Source: Sipunculus nudus
Lineage: Eukaryota > Annelida > Sipuncula > Golfingiida > Sipunculidae
Assembly (NCBI GenBank): GCA_026874595.1
Contig: CM049315.1
Span: forward strand, 40,312,164-40,376,163
Length of the DNA: 64,000 bases
Direction of reading: 5' to 3'
Below, piece by piece: positions 48,088 through 59,600 of this stretch (position 1 is its first letter; every line of letters starts with the position of its first letter). The translations under genes and the position numbers were made by a program. The notes beneath the pieces were generated by a model. It saw only the letters and a list, made by a program, of their open reading frames with translations, searched no databases and was not told where the DNA came from.

Positions 48088-49302
48088 ATGCGAATGAAAT
48101 CAATGGGACGTCAAAAGTCGAGTGCAACCAGGCGCACCGTAGCGGGTCCCAAGGGGAAACGTCACAGGTCGAAACGGAAAACACGCATATACAACAGTGC
48201 CCTCAAACTGAAAGCGGCATATCGGTTGAACACGATACTGTTTGACCCGAGCAAAAGTTCAAAAAGGTTCAGAGAAATGTCACTGTCCGCATATGGGAAA
48301 GACGTGGCGCAAGGGCAACTGCCACACATTCAACATGAACGGTCAAACGATCTAAAGTCTGACATCCTGCCGTTCGGACGCCCCGGAGTTTTTTACACAA
48401 ACACGAAAGATATGCCAGTGCCGATGTTCACAAATGACGTCTTGGACATCGGTGGTATGCGCTCTCGCGTACAGGACGCTACCTGTTGCCTGGACCTTAA
48501 TATTTTTGCCGACCCTGTACACAGCGGAGCAGTGGTTCCCTTCAGGGAGTGTTCCACCTGTCTTGCCATGAAGCGCAAGTATCTCAGTGAGCATCCTGTA
48601 TTCCCTGATCAAGTGACGCCTTTCAAACAGGATCGGTCGGAGGAAGGTTCGTCCTGCATCGAGGAAGTCAATGTGCACGCGTTGCTCCATGACGTTAACA
48701 CCTTTGTACAGGCACCGCGGGCGATCTTGCTTGACGAACAACAAGGGAAAGATGGGTCGGGGCACGCATCGCAAGAGGCGTTCGTGCTCCTGCAGGGACT
48801 GCACCGTGCGTTCTCTAGGAATCCCGGCTGTGCCAGCCTCCTGGACGCGAAAAGTTTGGTGTGCATGGCGGTAGAATTTACAGTCGGCGCAGGGAAGAGA
48901 GCCGTTCACATGTTGAGAACAATATTCGCTTGTATGGCTAAACATAACGTGCACCCGGACTCGTGCCGTCTGGACATCATGATCGATGACCCACACAATT
49001 GCGGCCTGCCAGGAGGATACCTCTCGCTAAAGTCGTGCACCTTCAGCTGCACAGGCTTCTTGCATATATGCCGCAATGCGCTCCGAACCCTATCAGCTCA
49101 CGTCGACTACTACCGTGAAAGTTTTAGGATCTCATGGCAGGTGTACCCAGACGGCACACGGGGGTTCACGGTTGAACTTCCCGTTTGTGCATCGTCTGTC
49201 GACACGCGCACATTGACGTGTGATGATCGTATGTATCTAAAAACTTACGCATCTGAGGACTGGTACGGATTGTTGGAAGAGTGGGTCGCAACGGGATTGT
49301 GA
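48088..49302 (+). CDS. basic-tailed protein, ~404 aa; possible UL31-like nuclear egress protein
   Basis: The first ATG is at 48088. The first 40 residues are densely basic (for example KGKRHRSKRK), like the nuclear-localising tail of herpesvirus UL31 proteins. In the folded part, Cys134, Cys155 and Cys158 (C-x20-C-x2-C), followed by His274, give a CCCH pattern. Its spacing is close to the zinc site of HSV-1 UL31 (Cys106, Cys122, Cys125, His225). It lies 66 bases downstream of a Cys-rich gene that may be a UL32 counterpart. UL31 binds a membrane partner at the inner nuclear membrane to bud capsids; no clear partner gene is recognised in this window. AATAAA lies at 49372. Confidence 0.65.
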   Translation: MRMKSMGRQKSSATRRTVAGPKGKRHRSKRKTRIYNSALKLKAAYRLNTILFDPSKSSKRFREMSLSAYGKDVAQGQLPHIQHERSNDLKSDILPFGRPGVFYTNTKDMPVPMFTNDVLDIGGMRSRVQDATCCLDLNIFADPVHSGAVVPFRECSTCLAMKRKYLSEHPVFPDQVTPFKQDRSEEGSSCIEEVNVHALLHDVNTFVQAPRAILLDEQQGKDGSGHASQEAFVLLQGLHRAFSRNPGCASLLDAKSLVCMAVEFTVGAGKRAVHMLRTIFACMAKHNVHPDSCRLDIMIDDPHNCGLPGGYLSLKSCTFSCTGFLHICRNALRTLSAHVDYYRESFRISWQVYPDGTRGFTVELPVCASSVDTRTLTCDDRMYLKTYASEDWYGLLEEWVATGL

Positions 49303-49603
49303 CGACCCCGGTCGTTTCGATATACATTTATACCAGGTTATGCATATGGTTTGATACACTTATTATTAGGTAATAAACTGTATCGTCTTTATATGATTAT
49401 GTCTGTTTTTTTTCATCGCATTGACAGTTACACGTAATGACTAGCATTCTCTTCACTGTCCGCTTTTGTCGATCAATCATTCACACGCACATCATCACAC
49501 AATAAACAACAGTACATGTCATCGAAGGAAAAACAATGTTTTATTCGAAGAGTATAAACACCATAGACCATGCACCCACATATTTTGCAGTCTCTTAACC
49601 CTG
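49303..49603. other. convergent intergenic region with poly(A) signals
   Basis: Plus-strand AATAAA at 49372-49377 (and another at 49501-49506) and minus-strand AATAAA at 49540-49545. No gene is seen. Confidence 0.6.
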
Positions 49604-50065
49604 TTAAGGCTCCAGATCAAGTTGTTGGAGTGATTCTGCCATCATCTGGGCACGCTTTTCCTCCCTCTTCTTGTTCTGTTCCTTTTCGTTCCTTTTCCGT
49701 CTTGGGTTGACAGGAACGTCCTTCGGGCGACATCTGTCTTGTGTATTTTGTGTACTTCTGCCGATCTGTTCAAGCAGCCTAGTGCTCCTTGCCTCCATCT
49801 TCATATTGCGTTCAATCGTATCTTGCGACGATCTGGAAGTTGGAAACACGTCTAAAGAAGCCGCGCCGGGATCCTGCATATTCGCGATCAAAACCTGTTG
49901 CATTCGTTTCATATCTTTCGATAAAGCCGTACATTCCCCGACTATCTGCCAAAGCCTACCGATTATCAGCGCCAACCAATCGATAGGTATCAACACTTTG
50001 GTCTCGCTACTGGCGACGGGTACAGAACTGTCTCGCGTGGCTTGGTTACTTTCCGAGCCGCTCAT
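49604..50065 (-). CDS. small basic helical protein, 153 aa
   Basis: The ATG at 50065 has a good context (accATGA). A short hydrophobic helix lies at about 25-42 (VLIPIDWLALIIGRLW), too polar in places for a sure membrane segment. A middle helix follows, then a strongly basic stretch at about 110-140 (RRKRNEKEQNKKREEKR). Possible roles are a small capsid or tegument protein or a nucleic-acid binder, but no family is recognised. Confidence 0.6.
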   Translation of the reverse strand: MSGSESNQATRDSSVPVASSETKVLIPIDWLALIIGRLWQIVGECTALSKDMKRMQQVLIANMQDPGAASLDVFPTSRSSQDTIERNMKMEARSTRLLEQIGRSTQNTQDRCRPKDVPVNPRRKRNEKEQNKKREEKRAQMMAESLQQLDLEP

Positions 50066-50278
50066 GGTGCCGTGATGTGTAGAATGTGCGCTCGTGTCTG
50101 ATGTGAATGCCTATGTGGTTCAGTATTTATTGGTGTTTCCCGGCGGTCACATGTCCTGGCGCTATTTGTGATGACGGGTGTCACAAATAGTGCAGATAAC
50201 GTCTGACTGGACGAACTACTCAACAGTAACAAAAAAAACGGTTCGGTTTTATAGTGTCACTAACAGGAAACAGCTGCG

Positions 50279-52438
50279 ATGTCCTCTGCCGGGGACAGGC
50301 TGGACCTCACATGTGAAAACAAGTGTATAGACAAACATGATCTATACGGATACCTGTCACCCGTGCGCACCATGCCCGGTGGCAGCCAGGGGTATGGCCC
50401 GGGTATACATAAAAACTGTTTCGTTGTGGGACTTCCTTTGCTCACAGGAGATACATCCCCTGCTATGATGTTGTCGGCCTGCGACGGCGTTAGCCCCGTG
50501 GAGTACACACGCCTTTCCCGGTGGAACGTCCACGGAAGGGACGGGGAACTGAACATTTCTGGTAACTACATCACATGCTCTACAGGTGTCGGGATGGAGT
50601 CTGGTCGGGTTACGTCGAACGAGCACCAGGTAAAAACCATGAGAAACAGCGGCCCTTTCACCCTCTCTGTGAACGATCTGGTCTGTCTGGTGCCGATATA
50701 CCCTTTGCTGACACCGAACGACAGGCACTCACACAAGGACGAGATACCCCCGAATGACCCCGCCAACCCATACGGACCCCCTGTTAGCATTGCCAAGGCG
50801 ACCGCGCACGGCCTGACGTTTCCGGCCACCGTACCTATCTTTAAGATGCCTGAGGTGTGCACCGGTGTGCTGACGGGTTTAGTGTGTAAAGTCATGCGGA
50901 ACGTGGACAAGATGAAGTACGCAAAAGCAGCCAGCTCAAACACGCGCTTGACCATGGAAGAGGAGTTGGGGGAACACCCATTCAGTCGGACGCTGGAGCC
51001 GACCTTGCTCCTGCATCTGTCAAGACTGTTGAAGCATTACGGTTGGCTGCAGTTCTATGCCTTCTGTGACGCAGCTGTACGAGATCTCAATCTACCTGAT
51101 CATGCTGCTTTGTCAGCACCTGGCATGCCACAAAGGGGTTTGATGAAAGAATCCACAGCTCTGAAGGATACACTGAAGACGCTTTCTGCCAATTCAAATC
51201 TGAAAGAGAGTGAAAAGGAAACCAACACTCTTGCTTTGCGGGCAGGTTTGAAAGCCGTTTGGACATCAATATGCAGCTTGGCACATGCCTATAACCCCCC
51301 AGTATATGGTAGGGTTGTACAGAGCAGGGCGTCCTCTATGACAGGTCACGCCATTACCCCACATAGTTTTTTTGACTGCTTCGTGACTGGTACAAATGAA
51401 CTACCTAGCGTTATACCACAAACAACGCTTCATAACCAGCTCGAACCATATGGCGCCGGGACGCACGGGGCTTTGCCGGCTGGTTTTTTCTATAAGTTTG
51501 ATACCACGTCACAAGGTACCACTTTCCGACCCCTTATTTTAGACGAAACAAACCCTAGTGATTTCTCGACGTATGCCACTGCTTGGCAGCAGTGCAGGGA
51601 AACGCGAATGAAAGCGAAAGCTAACGTGCGCCAACGTGACGTGTGCATAGTGGAGCTAGTCAACAACGGCCCGGATGACATCAACACCCACATGGGTGCC
51701 TACCTGTGCGTGCAACCTCCTGTAATAATGCCGGAGTCGGGGTTTGGGGAAGATCTGCCTTACGACGATGACCCGAAACCGGGGGTGCTACGGCGGTGGG
51801 ATCGGCTCGAGGCGGAGCATGTCGATGCCATCTGTGCTTACGGGCATTATCAGATATCGCATCACTTCGACAAGCTGTTCCACCCCCCTTCCAAAGACGA
51901 ACAGTCGTTCTCCCGCAGGCAACCGTCTCTGGCCAACAGCGTGCGCCTTGTCTGTATTTTGGCGAACCAACTGCGTATGTGCAACAACGTCTGTGGTTCG
52001 GCGCTCAGAAGCCTTGCCGAAGAGTGCTGCCTGGAAGACGGGAACCTGGAATCAAATGTGGCAATCTGTGACCCGGGTTTTGATGCTCCTAACCTTATTG
52101 ACGCCCCAGCTAACCAACCGGCAGGCTACGATGAGGATGAAACGGCAGATCCTGTTATAGTGCAAAAAACACAGCTTTACGCATTCAAAGATGTCATGAA
52201 CCCAGGAGCTGACATGGATGTTTACGAAGACAGGGATTTGTCTTCCCGCATAACATGTGCACAGGCTATGTTACACGAGATCATAAGAACAGCTTCCGCC
52301 TTGTACGATGAAATATTCAGCGTAACCCCCGTTGCCGTTGCACTGAGGGCCACCGGTGTGAACCCAAGCAGCAACAGGACAGAAGACGGAGCTTTGATCA
52401 TCCCTCCCGGTGCCACGTTTGAGGCGCGTGTTATCTAA
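50279..52438 (+). CDS. unrecognised virion-like protein, 719 aa
   Basis: The ATG at 50279 starts a well-composed frame of 719 codons with no signal peptide or membrane segment. The first 200 residues are Gly/Pro/Asn-rich and look beta-structured. The middle (about 230-330) is helical, and the C-terminal part has an acidic stretch (GFGEDLPYDDDPKPG at about 485-500). The composition resembles that of large structural proteins, but I recognise no motif and assign no function. AATAAA lies at 52488. It is divergent from the small basic gene at 50065. Confidence 0.7.
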   Translation: MSSAGDRLDLTCENKCIDKHDLYGYLSPVRTMPGGSQGYGPGIHKNCFVVGLPLLTGDTSPAMMLSACDGVSPVEYTRLSRWNVHGRDGELNISGNYITCSTGVGMESGRVTSNEHQVKTMRNSGPFTLSVNDLVCLVPIYPLLTPNDRHSHKDEIPPNDPANPYGPPVSIAKATAHGLTFPATVPIFKMPEVCTGVLTGLVCKVMRNVDKMKYAKAASSNTRLTMEEELGEHPFSRTLEPTLLLHLSRLLKHYGWLQFYAFCDAAVRDLNLPDHAALSAPGMPQRGLMKESTALKDTLKTLSANSNLKESEKETNTLALRAGLKAVWTSICSLAHAYNPPVYGRVVQSRASSMTGHAITPHSFFDCFVTGTNELPSVIPQTTLHNQLEPYGAGTHGALPAGFFYKFDTTSQGTTFRPLILDETNPSDFSTYATAWQQCRETRMKAKANVRQRDVCIVELVNNGPDDINTHMGAYLCVQPPVIMPESGFGEDLPYDDDPKPGVLRRWDRLEAEHVDAICAYGHYQISHHFDKLFHPPSKDEQSFSRRQPSLANSVRLVCILANQLRMCNNVCGSALRSLAEECCLEDGNLESNVAICDPGFDAPNLIDAPANQPAGYDEDETADPVIVQKTQLYAFKDVMNPGADMDVYEDRDLSSRITCAQAMLHEIIRTASALYDEIFSVTPVAVALRATGVNPSSNRTEDGALIIPPGATFEARVI

Positions 52439-52683
52439 ATATTTGGCACGTCGCAATGCCGAAACACAAAAACACACATGTTACTTGAATAAATAAACAC
52501 GATACCAACACAATGCATTTTTTTATCATTTGAATTTATTCCACATGCAACATATATAGTCGTCGCGTTTTTTATCGTACATGTGATACCCTGTCCTGAG
52601 AATGCTACCCGTATTTGTAATGCACGACGTGAGTGACGTCAGCATAGACTCGGCTTCGTGGTACATCACAACACGCCGGAAGG

Positions 52684-53544
52684 ATGATGAGTTCTACGTT
52701 GAACACGACGCATGGGCGTCCTGGTGAGTTTCAGGGCAGGCGACTTCTGCGTAAGGTTATGTCACACACAACATCACATAAACTGACAAGGGACCAAACG
52801 GCTGTGCTGGAACACCGGTTTCAGCCTGGGGACCGCATCCATGTTATCGGGGAAGACGGCTGTGGTAAATCCGTAGCCGTGATGGAGAAGGCCTGGGCGG
52901 AACCACGTTTCCGTTTCCTGTGGATTGTAAGGTGTTCTGATACATGGCGGCGTCTCAAGGCCGTCTGTCCGAAGAACGTTACCATATTACCATTAGACCA
53001 AGTGCTTGACGGGGCCACGGATAACCACCTGCACCACGACCAACGTTTAACCATTAAACGCCTCATACTATCGATGGTTAACCCGCCCGCGCCAACAAGG
53101 CTGGTATTTGAAACATTTATGGCGTTTCTGCTTGATTATGACACCGTCCACGTGTGTAAAGACCACGTTCCCTCAGCTGACTCTGTATATTGGCAGTACT
53201 CCGCATTTACGCCTGATGACATTGTCCGCCTGGCAAATGGTATGTGGCAGCACATATACAACTTCATGTGTTCAAACGGTGATTACAATGGGTTGACCTG
53301 CGCAGACGTCCCTTATTCCGTTCTTCTGAAATTATGTGCCACCCATTTTTTTCATGTAGTCGTCATGGATGATGTTCATCTGCTTCCCACACGCCACATG
53401 TTGCTGTTTCAACGTTTCCCACAAATACAGATCCTCATCGGAAATTACGAGGCGGGTGGAGTCGTCCAAACGTGGTGGGCCATGCCCCCTTCAGCGACCA
53501 CCACTTTCAGTATAACAGATGCTTTGCATAACACGGACAGTTAG
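52684..53544 (+). CDS. SF1 helicase-like ATPase with only the first RecA domain, 286 aa
   Basis: The motifs of the first half of a superfamily 1 helicase are visible: a Q-motif-like KLTRDQTAVLEH (about 38-49), Walker A GEDGCGKS (about 57-64), a Ia-like stretch, Walker B VVVMDDVHLL (about 231-240) and a motif III-like QILIGN. The frame then stops, so motifs IV-VI and the second RecA domain are missing. Full herpesvirus helicases have 600-900 residues. It may be a truncated paralogue or an ATPase that works with a partner. Splicing to a distant exon seems unlikely because the next 10 kb are coding on the other strand. AATAAA at 53589. Confidence 0.65.
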   Translation: MMSSTLNTTHGRPGEFQGRRLLRKVMSHTTSHKLTRDQTAVLEHRFQPGDRIHVIGEDGCGKSVAVMEKAWAEPRFRFLWIVRCSDTWRRLKAVCPKNVTILPLDQVLDGATDNHLHHDQRLTIKRLILSMVNPPAPTRLVFETFMAFLLDYDTVHVCKDHVPSADSVYWQYSAFTPDDIVRLANGMWQHIYNFMCSNGDYNGLTCADVPYSVLLKLCATHFFHVVVMDDVHLLPTRHMLLFQRFPQIQILIGNYEAGGVVQTWWAMPPSATTTFSITDALHNTDS

Positions 53545-53676
53545 GTAAAAAGAGGATGAACCACTTAAACATGCGGCAGACTATCAGATAATAAATTACT
53601 ATTTAATATTTCTGATGTTGGTTGTTATCTCATACAGATCAGGTGTTGTTGTTTTTATTTTATGTTAATGATCACC

Positions 53677-56600
53677 TCATTCGTCGCTCATGTAAAGCCG
53701 GATAAGGTCGTACTCGTCGTTCAGATTACGGCCTTTTCGGGGGGGTAATATCGCAAGCGGCTGTGTTTGGCGGATCGTGTTTAGGGTGTTACATAAAACC
53801 GTAAACAGTTCCGAATCATGAATAGGGCCTTTGGTCTGTGTCTGATGCTTGTGCACACCAGGGGTTGGTACGTGCATGTTCCTGTGTTCCACGTGTCGAT
53901 CAACCGGAATGTCAACCGGAATGAACTCGCGACTTGATCTGGGAGAGCGGGGTGTGGCCGTCATTTCACGTGAACCGAATAAAGTGGACCGTTGACCCTC
54001 CCGCTGGTAGGAACGGCTTGGCTGGTCTTCGTAGACGAATTGAACGCCTTGTCTCCGTGTATCCTCACTTTTAACATTTTTGCGATGGTCTTCACGTGCA
54101 CCTGTTGCATCCTTCACGTATGAGGTGTCCCGGGCATCAGACGAGTGGATGCTTATCCCCAATAACGTATCGGATTCCTGTGATTGTGTAACATCTGATA
54201 TTGTAGAAACGTTTGCGTAAGGAGCTCTGTACAGTGGCACAGTAACACCTGTTTCTGTAGGTACTTTTGTTTTAGGGGCTCCATATTGTGGCGCAATCAC
54301 TTTTGATTCTGTAGAGACCTTTGTGTATGGAGATATGTGTTGTAGCGCAGTTTGGACGGGATCGGTCAACATGGATACATGTATGGTTGGTTTGGCGGGT
54401 ATATTTGTTCTGTTAGGAATGATGATGTCGTGGGATTGTGTATCTTTTAGACGCAACCCTTTTTCACGCCGTCTGGTATTTGGGTGTTTAGATTTATGAA
54501 TTAACGGACGGTTTTGCAGTGAATGGCTCTTCAATCGTTGCCTGTCACCCGTCTCATATGGATCCGATGATACATTCTGTGTTTCCGTAGTACCTGATAG
54601 AGTGCGAATGTCTCCTATGCTCATGTTAGGAAATGGCTCTGTTATTTCCCTAGATATGCCTGCCCTTTGTTGTGCATATGGACCGGAGTCTATCTGACCC
54701 TGTGTTGTTACGTCATCACACAATTCGTAACTGCGATGTTGTTTCCTGTTAGGCAGGTGTTCTTGTACGTCATCGTCTGACTTTGATCGTACATATGCGC
54801 ATGATATATCACTTGCGGTTTGTGAGACAGGTAACGGAGATATATCACGCGAGTTGCTATTCAGCAACTCCTCCGTCTGTTGTATCTCGTGAAACAGAGA
54901 CACGCCGTCATCTTCTGACCCTGTGTGTCCCTGTGTCATATGGTGTTGCTGTACATTTAGATTTTGTAGTTCTATTTCTGAGAGTTCGTCGGCACGAAAC
55001 TGTGTTTCATTGTCGTTGGGCCTTGCAACTTCTTCGTTTGTGTACATCTGCAACGGGAATTCTGGGTGCTGGTCCGACGAAACACACTCCAGGTGACCGC
55101 GATCACACCAAGGGATGAGTCCCGCGTCATCGCTCGCCTTTGTTGTGCGGACTCTGTAAACCCTTCGAAACCAACCCCGTTCAACTTCAACGGGACCGCA
55201 TATCCTTTCGCCATACGTAAACGACAGTTGGTTTACTTTCTCGTTGTGTTCGTTTGCCACAGCGTACCCCGTCGGCAGGAACCGCTCACCACCGTCCGTG
55301 TTGAGACCGTCTGTAAGTATCTGCACGCTTATTATAGGAATGAACGTCGAACCCCTCAAACCATCCAGGTACTTGTTGACTGGGACGTGAATGCTGCTAG
55401 ACGCGGACGACCTCGGAAGTGCAGCAAACAAGGGCAGGGCGCTTTGGTCGAAAGAGAAGAAGTACCGGAGTATATCTGTTGGGCAGGTGTCCGCCGTGAG
55501 AGGGGCAGGGTAAGCAGAAGCCGGATCGATGATTCTATCCACGTTTGGGTTGTACGTGGAATTGGTCCATTCGCGATGAAAAGGTATTTTGCTGCCGGCC
55601 ACGGTGTCGTAACACGTGGCCAATGGTATACCCGTGACGAGCGAAAAGAGGATGACGTCAAATCGGCACCAACCTTGTGCCTTGCTTTTCATACCCGAGC
55701 ATGGCCACGATACATCATACGCTCGCACGTTGGAGCCATCCTGTACGTATTCTTCCGGCTTGTCCAACCCGTACACGTGTTGAAGGACACTCCGCTGCAT
55801 ATCTGCTGCTTCATGCATTGCTACCTCTCTTTCTTCGAATTGAAAACCATTGTTTTCATTTCCACATCTCGTTGGCAAGTGCGTGTATTCTTCCAAGATG
55901 TGGTCCCAAACTGACCCGACACCGTGGCCGTGTTGTGCCCACAGTGTTTCCAAGACTTCGGAGTCGATCATACGTCCGGCTGTCACTGCATAAGCCATAA
56001 AGCCTCTTAGCGTTTCGGCAACACGCAAGCACAAACGGTCGTCCCATCGTGGCTGATTGTTTGTTGACCATCGCGTCGGTATATCCTTGCTCAGAACATA
56101 GTGGTGGAGGCCTGTTTTACCGAGCAAGGCTTTCAGGCCCCAGTGCACATTGGAGCCGCAAAACGCGAAGACAGCTGCCGTACATGTTGCCAACCAGAAA
56201 AGGTGTGAGGTCCGTCCCGTGTCCGAAATGATGCTGTCCGTCATCCTGACCCATTGAAAGAGATCTTTGTCTTTCAAATTGTAGACGGGTCTCCCACACA
56301 CGTTAAAAAAGGTCGGCAATTCGCCCCAGGGCCCGACGTCTTGCTCACCGTTTATTGCCCTGGCGGAATTCACTTTTTTCATGGCCAGACAGAACCTGAT
56401 CCCGTACACCCACAGGCAGTGCCATGTCTCCTGGGCTTTTTGTGAGCTGATCCACCATCCCTTGACGCCATCTGACCGCGTCTCAACACCTGTCTGACGT
56501 CCATGCTCAGCCTTCAATGCTTCCAATGTTTGTCGCGTGATAAACGGATATACGCATTCGAGTACCCTGAACACGTGCCGCGCGACCTTGTATAAACCAG

Positions 56601-59600
56601 ATGTGTTACTGGTGCCATCGTTCGGAATTAGGTCCGTGACGGAAACAGTTTGTTTTGTCGTAATACGATCCAGGGGTTCACGACTGAACGGCAAGGCGGC
56701 TTCCACTGTGATGTGTTCTGACGAATTGTCCTGTCGTCCGGCGGCTTGCGCTAACCCTGTCGTGCAACAAAATATTGTGTCCATGTCACATTGCGGCACT
56801 GTGTAACAGTCGTTTTCGTTTGTACATGTGAACAACCAGTTCCCTTCGTAACGCGCACCCTCTCTAGTACTCAAAGCGATATCGTGTTCTCCGCGTGCCT
56901 TGAAAAACTGTTGAAATATAGTACATTGCGTTTGGAAAGTACTTGGGTCATTCAGAAACATAACAGTGTCTTCTGACAATAATGGACGCACTACGGACAT
57001 GTGGTCTGCTGCGGCGTCTAATTCGTTGTGGCCATCAGACTGTTCTCGGATATGCATCCACGCAGAGACGGGTCCGATAATTTCGTAAAGGCTAGAACAC
57101 GTATTTGGCTCGGGTTTCCGCATTAGTCGCGTGAAACCTAAACTTGTGGAATTTGCCACAACAGCAACCAAAGGAACACCGGGCGGTTTGGTTGCGTACA
57201 CGTCGTCAATGTGAGCAAAGCTGTAATGTGAACGTGGGTTGTCAACGTTGCCGTGCGTGACCTCCTGCATGCACACATGCAAGCTCAAATGTGCCTGCAC
57301 TAACACACGTTCCTGTAACGGGGAGGGTTGAGTTCGCAGCACAACGTGCACCATGTGGTTTAAACACTCTTCTGGTAACCAACCGCCCGGGTCAGATGGG
57401 TACGTGTAACCTGACACACAAACGTCCATTATCACACGCGTTGAATTCCACGTTTCGTAACCTACCGTGATATTGTTTTTCTTTAACACTGTGAGCATTC
57501 GGGCTTGTTGATCCATTTGACAGTTTACTCTTGCCAACCAGGCGGAACAGAGTTGCCTTAATGCGTCAGGGAAGGGATGGAGCATTATACCTGTTCCAGA
57601 CTGGTATGAGATAACTTGTTTGAACAGGAGGTCGCATTCCGCCCGGCTATCGTATTCTACACAAGAGCCCCAATTGTTCTCTTTCTGGCTCTTTTTATAA
57701 ATGTTATGTGTTTTTTCTTGGTGCAACTGCCTGACATCCTTTTGGGAAAGCGTACATTTGTACACCTTAGGGATGTTATCCAGCCAGACGCGCACGCGTT
57801 TCAGGTTTTCTTTGTCGTCTGTGTCGTCATGTGACACGTGCCGAACAAACGCGGTCATCAAACGTTCTCTGACGACCATACCGTCACACCACCACGATTC
57901 TTCACACTCTCGTCTTTCGTCTGGTGTGTCAAGATGCGTCGCCCTTTGTATCAATTCCAAAAACGCTTGGTATGCATCGATCCTCGTTTTACACGTGTTA
58001 TATACCTCGTTTAACACTTGCAGACTGACGTTTTCGGTTATGTTGATACGAATTTCTGTGGTTGATGGCCATGTGTGTTGCAACCTGCTGAAAGCATCTT
58101 CCGCTTCCATCATCATACGGGATAGTTCTTCCCTTTTGTTTTGCACATCCGCCTTATACGAACCTACAGTTCCGAAGGGGATGGAATCATGTTGTAAAAG
58201 GTTGCGCAGGTTTTGTTCCGTATATTCCATAATTGCCACTGACATCTGCACAGCTTGTTGAACAGAACGTCTACATTCGGTGAGACGCCCCTCTACGTGT
58301 GTATAGTCGTGCAGCTGTTGCTGCTGCATGTCAAACAGACTGAAGACCATAAGGCTTGCTAAACATCCGAGAGTGTGATGCACCGATAACGCGTTCGCGT
58401 GATACGTCATCTGTTCAGTATGTAAGGAGATGAGGTCGAGATGTAGTTTGTCGGCGAGTATCAACATTCGCTGCGTGACATCTTCCTCTATATCCGCAGC
58501 TAACTGTTCTACGACACAAGACATGATGTCTGGTACGCTGCGCATGTTGTCTGTTTGAGAATGCGACATTTCCTCTGTGTACTTCTTCCCCATTAGCGCA
58601 CGAGTGTCGTCCATATACCTGTTGCATATGTGTTCGTACCACTTACAGGATGTTAAAATGCATTGTATGATCAACTTGCCATGTTCACAGTGTCTTTCAA
58701 CTGTTCGGATACATTTATCGATAAGCGTCTTTATGCCATTACGCAAATCGTCAGTATCCGGATTCCTGTTTTGCTCATTTACTTTACGTTGCAGGAATTC
58801 TTTGCATGCTGACACGTTGTTTTCTATCAGCGTGGTCCGCCGATCATGTTCTTTGTCAACAGCTCGTTTTGTCAGTTGTATAATTTGTTGTTGTGTGTTT
58901 GCTGATTCGTGCATGAAATTCCTCGTGCCATAACAGGTATGCAGGTGAGTTGACACTTGCGTTTCTGTATATATCTTTGCCTGCAACCAATCCAAGAACA
59001 ACTGGCTGCTTTTATCGTCCAGCTGCTTGATCCATGCGTCGAGTATATATTGGGGTATATAGGTGCTTACTTCATTTTGCAGACGTTGCAGGGAATCCTG
59101 AATGGCAGACTGTGTCCTATTCCACGAAGGATACACAGTTTGAATGAGCCACGTATGAGCGTATCGGAAACTGTATATTATGGTCATAGCGTCCTGTAAG
59201 ATGTCCTGTAGTTCACCTGTATGTCGTATGATGTTATGCAGGTTAACGGAAATACCTTTTCCCGCCACTGTCACATCGTCACAGGGCTGCCCATGGAATA
59301 AAGCCGTTTCTGCAACGATCAACTGGTGCCCGCTTGATATGTCGTTCCGGATTCGGTCTACAATAGCATGCACACTCTGTTTAAAATTATCCGCGTACTT
59401 AAGGGCCGTTTGATAGCTGGATCCAGTGATTTGCAACGCTAACGTTTGAAATGCTGTGAGGGTTCCTGCCACAAGATCGTACACGTACTGGTATTCCTGC
59501 GACTGCAGGATCCAGGAAACGGTGGAGAGCGAAGACTGTACGCGCTCACCCATGCGAGCAGCTTTATCTAGCCATTCGCGCAAGTCGGGCACATCTTCAG

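Noticed and set aside
55066-55914. Plus-strand frame of 282 codons within the giant gene
   Set aside because: Lies wholly inside the giant minus-strand frame with no promoter or poly(A) signal of its own; an antisense shadow.
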